NCBI GenBank assembly: GCA_000310025.1
Contig: FN649741.1
Location: forward strand, 1,193,228-1,209,183
DNA length: 15,956 bases
Reading direction: 5' to 3'
Source of the DNA: Ectocarpus siliculosus
Taxonomy: Eukaryota; Sar; Phaeophyceae; Ectocarpales; Ectocarpaceae
The notes beneath the pieces were generated by a model, which did not search any database, was not told the DNA's origin, and was given only the letters and a program-made list of their open reading frames with translations. Position 1 is the stretch's first letter, and every line of letters starts with the position of its first letter. The position numbers and the translations under genes are program-made. Below are positions 1 to 7,844 of the stretch, piece after piece.

Positions 1-3
1 GGA

Positions 4-5
<2 letters not shown>

Positions 6-34
<29 letters not shown>
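6..34. repeat. Poly-G tract of 29 bases at the left edge
   Basis: An uninterrupted run of 29 G lies almost at the first base of the window. It could be a real homopolymer, since long G/C runs recur at 14903-14914 and 15694-15710. It could also be a contig-end artefact. No coding role is visible. Confidence 0.9.
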
Positions 35-39
<5 letters not shown>

Positions 40-158
40 GGACCGGGAAGCGCAAACACGGAACAAATCGTCTGTCCACGCATCGATCGTGTATCACACA
101 TAACACACATGATGCGTGCACCCATCAAGGGGGTGTAATGGAGTACAGTTTATAGGCA

Positions 159-233
159 CAAGTGCGATGTAGTAGTGTAGGATGTATGCAGGAAAGGTAG
201 ATACTGCTGTATCCTACACTTACATCGCACTTG
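159..233. repeat. Imperfect inverted repeat forming a 75-base hairpin
   Basis: The left arm (159-183) and the reverse complement of the right arm (211-233) are the same except for a two-base insertion, giving about 23 paired bases around a 27-base loop. The loop bases next to the arms (around 184-190 and 203-210) can extend the stem further. The arms begin with CAAGTGCGATGTA. The hairpin lies about 130 bases beyond the stop codon of the twin-CX9C gene on the minus strand, so it may be in its 3' UTR or just after it. Candidate identities are a small-RNA precursor, an mRNA 3'-end structure, or a minimal MITE. The sequence shows the fold but not the function. Confidence 0.75.
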
Positions 234-362
234 CGAAGTTGTGCTACGATCATCGTCAAGAAAGGCCTTCTGGCTTTAGAAGGTCTCTGCTCTAGCCAAT
301 TACTTGTCCATGCAGCAGCGCTTCGACCTTGGTACCTAAGAGGGTCAAATTCTGCAACGTCT

Positions 363-2273
363 TCAGACTTGGCAGCGCGAAACTCGGGGTCGACCACATG
401 GCGAATCTCCTTTCATGCCCCATAACAGAGATTCACCCAGCTGTCCTGACCATCTCTTGCGACGTTTACCCAACAACGATAGTCATGCTACGATCTGCCG
501 ATGAAAAGGGACTCACTGTTGAGTCTGTCGTGAAGGTTCCCGAGCAAGTCCTCCATACCGCTTCTCCCAGGCGGCCAGATATCTTGGGGGCCGAAAGCCG
601 GACTTCCACCACGCTTTGAGACAAGAGCCAAAAGGAGAAGAGGTGGAGAGTTAGAGCACGCGCGAACATGGGTGTTTTGTCATTCGATTGTGCACAAGCG
701 CTGTCGACGTCAACAAAGAAAACCAGCACACCAACACGCCGAGGCTAGACCCTGCCGTTCAGTCTCTTCCGCAGCAGCCCGGCGAACTATTTAGAAGCTC
801 TCTTTCGGCTGACGCTGAAACATATCGATGTTTTGGTCTGCTAAATAGCGCCGTCGACATGCCATCGAAAACGCAGACGCGAAAATACCGGAAGCGTGAA
901 GGCCGCAAGACGGCGGCAGACACACCGCATAACGCACCAATGGATGTGCGGCTACAGGCGACGAGCTACTTCTGTGCGCATGGCATGGATCAGTCGCGAC
1001 GGCCTGGGACGGCTCACCGGTTGCTGTGGTTGCTGTGGTGCTCTAGTGCCTGGCACGGATACACCACCGCCGCCGCCGCCGCCGCTGCTGCTCCCCCCCG
1101 GCGACTTGGGTATGTTGCCGGTGTCTCTCGTCGTGATATCGTAGACCTGCTCTGGTCGCAACCCCGGGCAGTTTCTGAAGACTCGGCGGATGGTCTCGCA
1201 GGAGAAGCTGCCGTTGTTGCTGCTGCACTCCTTCTGGGAGGACAAGCTGTAGCGGCAGTCTGGGTGATCCTTCATGTCTGGACGAATGGGGCGTGGGATA
1301 AGAAGAGTGGGTACATACGTGGATGTGTTAGCGGGGGACGGACGGGGGCAACAAGAAATGGCGTGGAAGGGATTGTTGAACATGGGTACTCATGCGCGTC
1401 TCCATGTCCCGCCGCGGAGAAAAACTGGAAAGGCAAGCGCTAGAGAGTGGCATACCGCCTGTAGGTCCTAGGCCAAGAAGATTCCGGGAGAGTGCGAGTG
1501 ATTGCAAGCTCCCTATTGCAGATCGCCGCTCAATGCCCATTCGCTTCCACAACCAAGAGGGTGCGAAAACCGATCGGAACGTGCAAGGGAAGCTCCCGAT
1601 CACATATTTTCCAACACAACCCTTTTTCGGCATTGGCAACCCTCTTGGTTGTGGAGCAAGGGAGCGAAATAGACCTACCAGGTGTGTATGCTCAGTTCGT
1701 CGCTGTGTCCCGCTTAGCATACGGTCTAGAAAGATGCCTACTATAAGTGGAAGTCGTTGCAGGACCCATGAAGCATTGCCTAGGCGCAGCTGCGAGAGCG
1801 GTGTTTACTATTTACGCATGAAACGTGCCGCCTGTTCCGTACCAAAGCGGGCTTGGTCACACGTCCGCCGACATGCACAGAGGAGGGTCATTCACCTGGT
1901 TGTTGCATGATGTACAGCAGCAACAGCAGTCGAGACTAATGCGCACAGATATATCACATTGCACTTTGCATTTGTTCGTGTTTGGTGTTGAGAACGAGCT
2001 TCTTAGCAAATTAATCACACGCCATTTTGGCGCTGTTGTGTACAGCACAAAAATTGGCACGCGCCTTTCACCATTGATGTACTCCGAGTATTTCTCAAAG
2101 TGCTCCGCCCCTCCCCTCTGAACGTTGGATGTATATGCAACGCAGCAGACTGCTGTCGTAGTCTAGCCGCACAAAAAAAGCAGGAGCAAGTGTTTACTTT
2201 TAGTCTACCTAATTGACTTGCCTTTTTTGACGAAGGCATCGACGTAGGACTTAATTTCATCATCGTCCGCCAT
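363..2273 (-). CDS. Twin-CX9C (CHCH-like) small protein, four exons
   Basis: Exons on the minus strand are 2273-2222, 1277-1018, 613-517 and 445-363, together 492 nt for a 163-aa protein starting MADDDEIKSYV. Reading phases agree at all three junctions. Cysteines fall at residues 25, 35, 44 and 54, giving C-x9-C, an eight-residue spacer, then C-x9-C. This is the twin CX9C pattern of coiled-coil-helix-coiled-coil-helix proteins, which are normally oxidised by Mia40/Erv1 in the mitochondrial intermembrane space. There is no obvious cleavable presequence, as expected for that import route. After the CHCH-like part comes a Gly-rich, Pro/Gln-rich linker (about 77-104), then a tail with FGPQDIWPP and a short amphipathic stretch, GMEDLLGNLHDRL. 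Exon 2 has a good pyrimidine tract and donor CCG/GTGAGC. Exon 3 has a branch-like CTAAC, a long pyrimidine tract, and donor A/GTGAGT. Exon 4 is the weakest: it follows a 71-base intron, and the last 27 residues could differ. Intron 1 seems to use a GC donor. The exact CHCH subfamily is not recognised, and the localisation is inferred. Confidence 0.62.
1018..1277 (-). CDS. Exon 2 of the twin-CX9C gene, holding all four motif cysteines
   Basis: This 260-nt exon completes an Asp codon from exon 1 and then runs 86 codons in frame. It carries both CX9C helices: CRYSLSSQKEC and CETIRRVFRNC, the second followed by PG. A GGC-type trinucleotide repeat near 1069-1086 encodes a run of seven glycines. 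Read on the opposite strand, the same repeat produces a false poly-alanine ORF. The acceptor is preceded by CTCTTCTTATCC and the donor is CCG/GTGAGC. Confidence 0.68.
2216..2222 (-). other. Putative GC-type 5' splice site of intron 1 (AAG/GCAAGT)
   Basis: On the minus strand the first exon ends AAAAAAG and is followed by GCAAGT, which matches the known consensus of GC-AG introns (AG/GCAAGT). No usable GT donor lies between the start codon and the in-frame stop at 2205-2207. Splicing here leaves one G, which joins AC at the exon 2 acceptor (1277) to make an Asp codon and keeps the frame. The intron would be 944 bases. Confidence 0.55.
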
Positions 2274-2400
2274 CGGATCGAACGTGTTGTTGGATCAAGA
2301 AGGAAAGGAAAGTGAAGTAGAGAGCGTACGTCTCTCGCTCGCATGTGTCCGGCAGACAACAACCAACACAGAACAGCACCTCACCTCGTTGAGAGGGGCG
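2274..2400 (-). promoter_or_regulatory. Upstream region / 5' UTR of the twin-CX9C gene, with a CT-rich patch
   Basis: Just upstream of the start codon (minus strand) lies a pyrimidine-rich stretch, CACTTTCCTTTCCTTCTTG, around 2293-2311. No AG follows it before the ATG, so it does not work as a splice acceptor for this exon. It may be a pyrimidine patch of the kind seen in core promoters or 5' UTRs. No TATA box was recognised. The role is inferred from position only. Confidence 0.3.
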
Positions 2401-2568
2401 CCGTGAAATGCAATCCTACCTACGTCTCTCAGTTTGCGCTGCCCCCATGTTCAAGCAAGCCCGGGGAACGGACGAGCACCGCGTGAGCGGCGAGCATACA
2501 CACGTGCTGCCGCCTATGGGGCACGCTGTCGGATACACCGGTCCTTGCTGCCGTACATGCGATTTTTG

Positions 2569-2743
2569 ATGGGAAATGAGGTTGGAAGACAACCCGGGGC
2601 ATCTGCTGGAGAGGAGAGAATCTTGCCTCGCCTTCTTCGCCGAAGCGGCGGGATTCTCGCTAGCGGCGGCGGGGTGGGCTGTGATGGCGACAACAACGAG
2701 CACAAGACGTTTCGACAGCTCTACATGCTGCAGGGTCGGATCG
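2569..2743 (+). CDS. Weak candidate first exon of an unidentified gene
   Basis: An open frame starts MGNEVGRQPG and runs to NNEHKTFRQLYMLQGRI, ending at a consensus-like donor G/GTGAGA. The start MGNEVG would suit N-myristoylation if it is real. No downstream exon was found, no family is recognised, and the opposite strand is also open, so this may be chance. Listed because the donor and the composition near the 3' end look exon-like. Confidence 0.2.
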
Positions 2744-2915
2744 GTGAGAATATGGGCGAGAAAAGGCTGGGAGCATGTCTTCGGTGATATTTGATTGGTT
2801 CGGTAAAATTTCAACGGTCCACCACACAACGATAGATGTTCGCCTACTCTGTGAGCTTGAACTCATCGGCCTGCCCCAGTTAATCGCGTAGCCGAAACAT
2901 GTCAACATGTCCCGT

Positions 2916-3023
2916 CAGGTGGTACTCATATTTTTTCCAGCTCTCGGGCTTACAGCAGTATTACGAAGTTCATCATGTTGCTTACGCTGCTTTTCTCGTT
3001 GGCTGCGGGAACCTTGGAGGGTG
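2916..3023 (+). repeat. 108-bp direct repeat, copy 1
   Basis: This copy matches 3295-3402 over 108 bases with only five or so substitutions and no gaps, and the similarity stops abruptly at both ends. It starts CAGGTGGTAC and ends CCTTGGAGGGTG. Inside are T-rich TTTTTTCCAG and CGGGCTTACAG, then an open stretch (LQQYYEVHHVAYAAFL) and a GG/GTGCTC end, so it has the shape of an acceptor, a short exon and a donor. It could be a duplicated exon of an unrecognised gene or part of a dispersed repeat. Confidence 0.85.
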
Positions 3024-3294
3024 CTCGGTCCTTCGATTTTTTATCGTCTACTCGTGTTCTTCTCTTTTCCTAGAAGACTAGCAGCTATACACTCGCTCTG
3101 AGAATCTGAGAATGGTCGCCACTCGCTCACCCGAACAAAGCGCCATTACTAGACACGAAGGCGCCTGGAGGTGCCGCTACGGCAGTTTTGTATATTTAAT
3201 TTCCTTTGGACTATGATCTGATGCTCGCAGTTCTTTCGGTCTCGCCTACAATAGTTTACTGAAGAGATCCGAAAACGGCTGGTTGTTTGGATAG

Positions 3295-3402
3295 CAGGTG
3301 GTACGCATATTTTTTCCAACTCTCGGGCTTACAGCAGTATTGCAAAGTTCATCATGTTGCTTACGCTACTTTTCTCGTTGGCTGCGGGAACCTTGGAGGG
3401 TG
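3295..3402 (+). repeat. 108-bp direct repeat, copy 2
   Basis: Second copy of the segment at 2916-3023, same orientation, with 271 bases of unrelated sequence between the two. The frame open in copy 1 stays open here through the conserved part (LQQYCKVHHVAYATFL) and meets a TGA right at the end of the repeat. The first AG of the pyrimidine tract is changed (CCAG to CCAA), while the CTTACAG is kept. Confidence 0.85.
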
Positions 3403-4716
3403 ATCACATTCACCGTCTCCGTAGATTCCTGTTTTTCGTGATCAACCGAGAAGAAGTTAATTTTAGGGCGCTCAGAAAGGTCGGTGTTCTTCGGAATTTC
3501 TGGAACGTGTAAGAAAACGAAAGACAGACGCCTGCTGATAGCATGAAGCGGACAGTTCAAGCCCTGGGTGCCAAGAGTCAAAGCTGATTCCCCACCGAAC
3601 CCGTCGTACTCTAAAATCCCCATCAAGCGGCTCCTCGCTTATCGAGGGGCCATTTGAGACGGATACTTCAGACAACAACTGGCGGGGGGAGCGTGGTAAA
3701 CGGAGAACGAAAAGGAGGTTCTCAAGATATTCCTGTAGAGATAAAGCGAGACCTTCTAACCCAACCTTGAGGTTGCCCGGTGCCTCCTTTCATTCTTGGG
3801 CGAGGTATTTATTCCGGATTTTCCCATGGTAGCGCTTTCCACCCAAGCTTATGGATAGACACGGCGCACCTTCGCTGTTGAACCTGCGGTATCCTTCCGC
3901 TATTCTCCCTGTCGTTTCCCTCTGACTCTTCCCCTCTACAAAGCACCCGCACTAGACGATAGTTCTCCCCGTGTACCCCGGCACTCCCCTTGTCGAGGTG
4001 CTCAAACGTGGAGACTGCTGTGATGCCGTTCTTTGCGAGCTAAAACAGGTGAAGAGGATGGGCCAAAACCAAGAGTCGATCTAGCCCTAAAGGGGGTCAA
4101 AATCATGGCACATGCGTGAGACGGTGGTTTGTGTCCAGGTTGTACCGGAACGGCGCCAGTGGCGCTTGAAAAGGAGTCGGTTTCACTGCCTCGACGCTGA
4201 TGAGCCGTGCGACTGGCTTGGCCAAGCCTCCTCTACACACCCGTCCGTGCGTTTGTTGACATGTGGTGGTGGCCGAAGAGGAGACTCTTGTACCAAGAGG
4301 AAGAGCTGCAACATCATTCCCACCACGGCGTCTGCAGGTTTCGCTCACCCCACGACTATCCTGACGGTCGAGTAATTACCAGGGATGTGCTTGCTCCTCA
4401 CTACTCCGTGGTGCTCCTATGCGTCGTCTGCGGACGGTAGTTGGGAGCTCATAGTGTACCAGCTTGGTTATTTGGTTTTCTCAACCCAAAGGCCAAAGGC
4501 TCCGATGATCTTATGGGGTCTGGCAAGACCGCTAACGGTCTACGAGCGTCGGCATAATACAACGGATGGAGGTCGGGTGCGGGCTGAACCATACATCAGA
4601 CTTGAGAATAGGGAGCAGGCATCCGAAAGACCCGTAAGCAGCAACTACAATCTGTATGGCATTTCAAAAGTTGGGGCAACTCGCGGTTCGATCACCGGGC
4701 AGGGTTTTGGGCGACG
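3403..4716. other. Stretch without a recognisable gene
   Basis: Several open frames exist on both strands (for example 3472-3678 and 3366-3626 on minus, 4385-4765 on plus). None shows a family motif, and no chain of phase-compatible exons was found. A short perfect hairpin, AGACCG-CTAA-CGGTCT, occurs near 4526-4541. The region may hold UTR, promoter of the downstream kinase, or decayed repeats. Confidence 0.5.
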
Positions 4717-4780
4717 TGCCGTCGGACGTCCTTCACAACGCCGTTCACGGTGGCGGACCATTTGAGCACGGCCGTAAGTG
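4717..4780 (+). repeat. Degenerate half-copy of the fold-back element
   Basis: It starts TGCCGTCGGACGTCC, like the left arms of the two complete units that follow, and ends GAGCACGGCCGTAAG, like the inner end of those arms. The middle of the arm is shortened and altered, and no right arm follows. It reads as a truncated third copy. Confidence 0.6.
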
Positions 4781-4972
4781 CTGCCGTCGGACGTCCTCCA
4801 CAACGCCCACGCTCCCATACGTAGTTCCAGAAGACGTGAGCACAATTGCGTAGGTGAGGCGGCCTTACCTACGACCGCGCTCAAGTTTTCTGGAACAATG
4901 TATGGGAGAGGGTGGGCGTTGTGGGGGACGCCCGACGCCACGTCGCTCAAGACCCTTGGTGGTCGAACCACG
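4781..4972. repeat. Fold-back (MITE-like) element, unit 1
   Basis: Arms of about 76 bases (from 4782 inward and from 4940 inward) are inverted copies of each other at roughly 80% identity, meeting near 4861 around GAGGCGGCCTT. Shared arm blocks include CACAACGCCCAC, CTCCCATAC, GTTCCAGAA and CGTAGGT. The hairpin is followed by a tail (4941-4972) that recurs after unit 2. No transposase ORF is present, so this looks like a non-autonomous fold-back element. Target-site duplications were not identified. Confidence 0.8.
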
Positions 4973-4986
4973 TTAAATAGTTTGTG

Positions 4987-5167
4987 CTGCCGTCGGACGT
5001 CCTCCACGACGCCTGAAGGCTCCCATACTTCGTTCCGGACTACTGGAGCACGGTCGTAGGTAAGTCTTACCTTCGACCGTGCTGAAGTTGTCTGGAAGAA
5101 CGTATGGCAGGGTAGGCGTTGTGGAGGACGCCCCGTCGCTCAAGACACTGGTGATCGACCCACCACG
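4987..5167. repeat. Fold-back (MITE-like) element, unit 2
   Basis: A second complete unit in the same orientation. The left arm starts CTGCCGTCGGACGTCCTCCA, the centre is near 5062 (GGTAAGTCTTACC), and the right arm ends about 5137. A tail like that of unit 1 (CGTCGCTCAAGAC...) runs to 5167. The inner end, GAGCACGGTCGTAGGTAAG, pairs almost perfectly with its partner. It lies about 160 bases upstream of the kinase start codon, so it probably sits in the kinase promoter or 5' UTR. Confidence 0.8.
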
Positions 5168-5325
5168 AGTTGCCTAACTCTCACTTTGTTGCTGCTTCCG
5201 GGCCTTCTTTTCTTGTTACTTTAAAATCAACGAATCGATGCCTTCCCCTACAGTTTCGAAGTCTGACGTGTCGGCAATCTCGCACGGGCCGGCCTCCTCG
5301 TTATTCCACCATCCGCTGTAATAGT

Positions 5326-7844
5326 ATGTCGAAGCTCGTAGGGCGGCCGATGGCTGATGAGCGTGCTGACAAGAAACCCTCCGCCTCCAAGCGCTCCCAC
5401 AATGGTAATGGTAATGGTAATGGCACTGGTGCCGGTACATCTGGTACCCTGTCGCTTACGTCAACTATCGGTTGTCCCCACATTCGTCCAAGGTTCTTGT
5501 ACGGTGTGTGCGGTGCAGAACGCACCTAAATTCACCCTCTCGTGAGACAGGATTCTAGAATGGTTACAAGTAACATGCGGTACGGGTTGTGTTATGTAGT
5601 GGGCAGTTGGCTCGCTATATTTGTTCGCTCGTTCTTCCTGCTTGTGTTTGTGTTTGTGTTTGTGCGCGGTAACCTGACGATGAGAAAAGTGACGGCCATC
5701 GTCGAGGGAGGGAAGTGAGGCAATCACGGCCAACTTCTTCAACGAGCCTACGACGAACAGGACTGTCCACCACGCAGACCCCCCCGGTACAAACTCTGAT
5801 TTGGCGGTGTTCCCGGTTACTTAGGTGGTAAGACGGGTCACCAGACGGTACAAACTCTGATTTGGCGGTGTTCCCGGTTACTTAGGTGTAAGACGGGTCA
5901 CCAGACGGCGACTACGGGTTAGTCCTCGTCGAAACCATGCTACAATACCACCGTTGCCGTTTACCCCCCACAAAATTGTCGTATTTACTGCACCGCAACA
6001 CTGCTGCTGTTCCCCACGCCCGCCCCCACACAGGCACCGGCAGTCACTCCCAAGTTTTTCGGGCCGTGGAGCGGGCCACCGGGCGAGAGGTGGCGGTTAA
6101 GGCCGTCAACACCGACACCGGGGGTTGGCTGGACAGGGACCGGCGCCACCTCGCCTTCCTGCGGGAGGAGATCTCGGTCCACCAGGAGGTTTCGGGGCAC
6201 CCCTTCGTGGTGGACCTGTTGGGGGTTTTCGAAGACCCGGAGGCGTGTTACATCGTGGAGGAGCTCGCCCACGGGGGCAGCTTGCTCGACCACTTGCACT
6301 CGCGCGCGAGCATGGGGACGGAGGGAGAGGTGTGTGGCGTCTTGAGTTGGTGGAGGGAGATCTGGTGGCAATGTTAGCGCGGCATTTTTCAGGCATTTGA
6401 GTTTTCGTTGCTGGGACCGGGTTAGATCGCTGCCGGTGGTTTTCAAGCGGTTTATCCGTTTTGTCTTGTTAGTGAGACTTGGTTGGATTGATCCCGACAG
6501 AAGGTTGCGCGTCGCCGATGCGATTTGCCGTTGTCTTCGCCTTTGGATTGAACAGAGCCATATCCCCCTCACTACAGATCTGCAGACTGTATTTTGCTAC
6601 ACGAGTACCTTTGCCACTCAGGCCGTCGTCTTCTCCTTGTCGCCGGAGAGCTCAGGTTGTCGCTTGTCTAAAGGGCCACGCAGTGTTGAATATTGCCTCT
6701 TGTGCCGTCGTCGTTGGTTGTGTACCTCCATTGACTGACCTGGGGGGAAAGGTGCGGTTACTTCTCAGGAGGTTGCTGGAGGCGTGCGGCTTTCTCCACC
6801 GCAGACGAATCGTACATCGAGACATCAAGGTGAGTCATGCTTCTTGCGTTGCACAGCGGTGTGCTTGCTTTCATGTGAGCGTTTGTTGATTGACCATCGA
6901 CTGCGCGCGAGCTGAATGACCAGTGAGCAGACGTCGGCCTTTCTGTCTTGGTTAACATGGTGTGGGCCGTTCGATGCAGCTCGTCGTAGAGGGGAAGGCG
7001 TCATTGTTGGCGGAGGTAAGACCGAGATCGGGGGGGCAAACGGGAGACGCACCCGCGAGTAAACAGAAAGGAGACATATGCTCGTGGGTGTGATGTGGTA
7101 CAATGCCATATGGTGTCCTTGCTTTCTGCTGCGTGGGTTGGTAAGCAATTCCAGGGAGAACAGCAGTAACGAAACACAATCCTAGAGAGAAACCTTGCCC
7201 GACGCCGGTTGTCTCCTGCTCGCGCAATGCTCAGTTGCCTCGCCTCTGCCCGCCCCCGCCCCCGCCCCCCCCCGCACGCCACCTACCAGCCGGAGAATAT
7301 CCTCGTCATGGACAACGGGGTCATGCACTCCGGCAAGCTCGCGGACTTCGGGTTCGCCCTCAGGCTGGACCCCTCCCCCCCACCGATGATCGCCGTCGGC
7401 ACCCCCGAGTACATCGCGCCGGAGGTCCTCCTCCAGCAGCCGTTCGACGGCCGGGCGGACGTCTGGTCGGCCGGGGTCACCGCCTTCTGCCTCCTGTCCG
7501 GCGCCCTCCCCTTCCGGGGCCTTACCCTCGACAAGCTCTACACGGCGGTGCTGGACGGCGCCTGCTCGTACGCGGGGTCCGAGTGGCGCGGGGTCTCCGC
7601 TCCCGCCCAGGACTTGGTCCGGAGGATGCTGGTGGTGGATCCCGCGCAGAGGTGGACCGCGGGGGAGTTGCTGGAACACCCGTGGCTGACGGGGACGGAG
7701 GGGATGATGGTCACCACGCTCGGGTTGGGGCGGCGAGGGAGGGTCAGGTTGAAGGCCCTGGTGCTGGCCGTGGTGTTCGTTCAGAGGCTGCGGAGGGGAC
7801 TCGGGAGACCTTGGCCGTCGCAGCAGGAGTTGGGCGGCCCGTGA
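5326..7844 (+). CDS. Serine/threonine protein kinase, CaMK/CDPK-like, four exons
   Basis: Exons 5326-5503, 6034-6329, 6752-6829 and 7290-7844 give 1107 nt and 368 aa, with phases agreeing at every junction. The protein transfers phosphate from ATP to Ser/Thr. Visible motifs are the glycine loop GTGSHSQVF (60-68), VAVK with Lys82, probable helix-C Glu105, HRDIKPEN with Asp182, Lys184 and Asn187 (split exactly between exons 3 and 4), DFG with Asp203, GTPEYIAPE (221-229), and DVWSAGV with Asp241. All catalytic residues are present, so it should be active. The N-terminal 59 residues are low in complexity, including an Asn-Gly repeat. After HPWL the tail (about 331-368) has RRGRVRLKALVLAVVF followed by VQRLRRG, a basic-hydrophobic helix resembling calmodulin-binding/autoinhibitory tails of CaM kinases. 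No EF-hands follow before the stop. The start at 5326 has A at -3; Met9 (5350) is the alternative. The kinase domain is certain, exon 1 is moderately so, and the CaM link is inferred. Confidence 0.85.
5401..5424 (+). repeat. Coding hexanucleotide microsatellite (AATGGT)4
   Basis: Four near-perfect AATGGT units lie in frame in kinase exon 1 and encode an Asn-Gly repeat (residues 26-33). Unit gain or loss would change the linker length without shifting the frame, so this site is likely variable between strains. Confidence 0.8.
5644..5664 (+). repeat. (GTGTTT) microsatellite, 3.5 units
   Basis: GTGTTT is repeated three and a half times inside kinase intron 1. No function is visible. Confidence 0.8.
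5786..5906 (+). repeat. Tandem duplication of 61/60 bp in kinase intron 1
   Basis: Two adjacent units (5786-5846 and 5847-5906), starting GGTACAAACTCTGATTTGGC and ending GGTCACCAGAC, are the same apart from one base (GGTGGTAAG versus GGTGTAAG). The near-identity points to a recent duplication. The array ends about 127 bases before the exon 2 acceptor at 6032-6033. It contains donor-like GGTAAG and GGTGTAAG strings that could act as cryptic splice sites. Confidence 0.92.
7290..7844 (+). CDS. Kinase exon 4: catalytic C-lobe and tail
   Basis: The acceptor ACCTACCAG follows a long C-rich tract (7253-7273). The exon starts PENIL, continuing HRDIK from exon 3, and carries DFG, GTPEYIAPE, DVWSAGV, the RRMLVVDPAQRW segment (subdomain XI Arg) and the HPWL end of the kinase fold, then the basic tail to TGA. 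GC content is high with strong third-position G/C. This makes long shadow ORFs in the other frames, which should be ignored. Confidence 0.9.
   Translation, partial: PENILVMDNGVMHSGKLADFGFALRLDPSPPPMIAVGTPEYIAPEVLLQQPFDGRADVWSAGVTAFCLLSGALPFRGLTLDKLYTAVLDGACSYAGSEWRGVSAPAQDLVRRMLVVDPAQRWTAGELLEHPWLTGTEGMMVTTLGLGRRGRVRLKALVLAVVFVQRLRRGLGRPWPSQQELGGP

Noticed and set aside
688-1443. 251-codon ORF on the plus strand with a poly-alanine run
   Set aside because: The poly-Ala comes from the trinucleotide repeat that encodes poly-Gly in the spliced minus-strand gene. The minus strand has consensus splice sites, phase agreement and the twin-CX9C motif; the plus ORF shows no motif.
1392-1910. 172-codon ORF on the plus strand
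   Set aside because: It lies within the first intron of the twin-CX9C gene on the opposite strand, is Arg/Ser-rich with no recognisable features, and lacks splice or Kozak support.
5216-5525. Two short minus-strand ORFs with Tyr-His or Pro-Leu repeats
   Set aside because: They are read from the AATGGT microsatellite in kinase exon 1 and are repeat artefacts.
5985-6572. 195-codon ORF on the minus strand
   Set aside because: Antisense to kinase exon 2 and intron 2; no splice or domain support.
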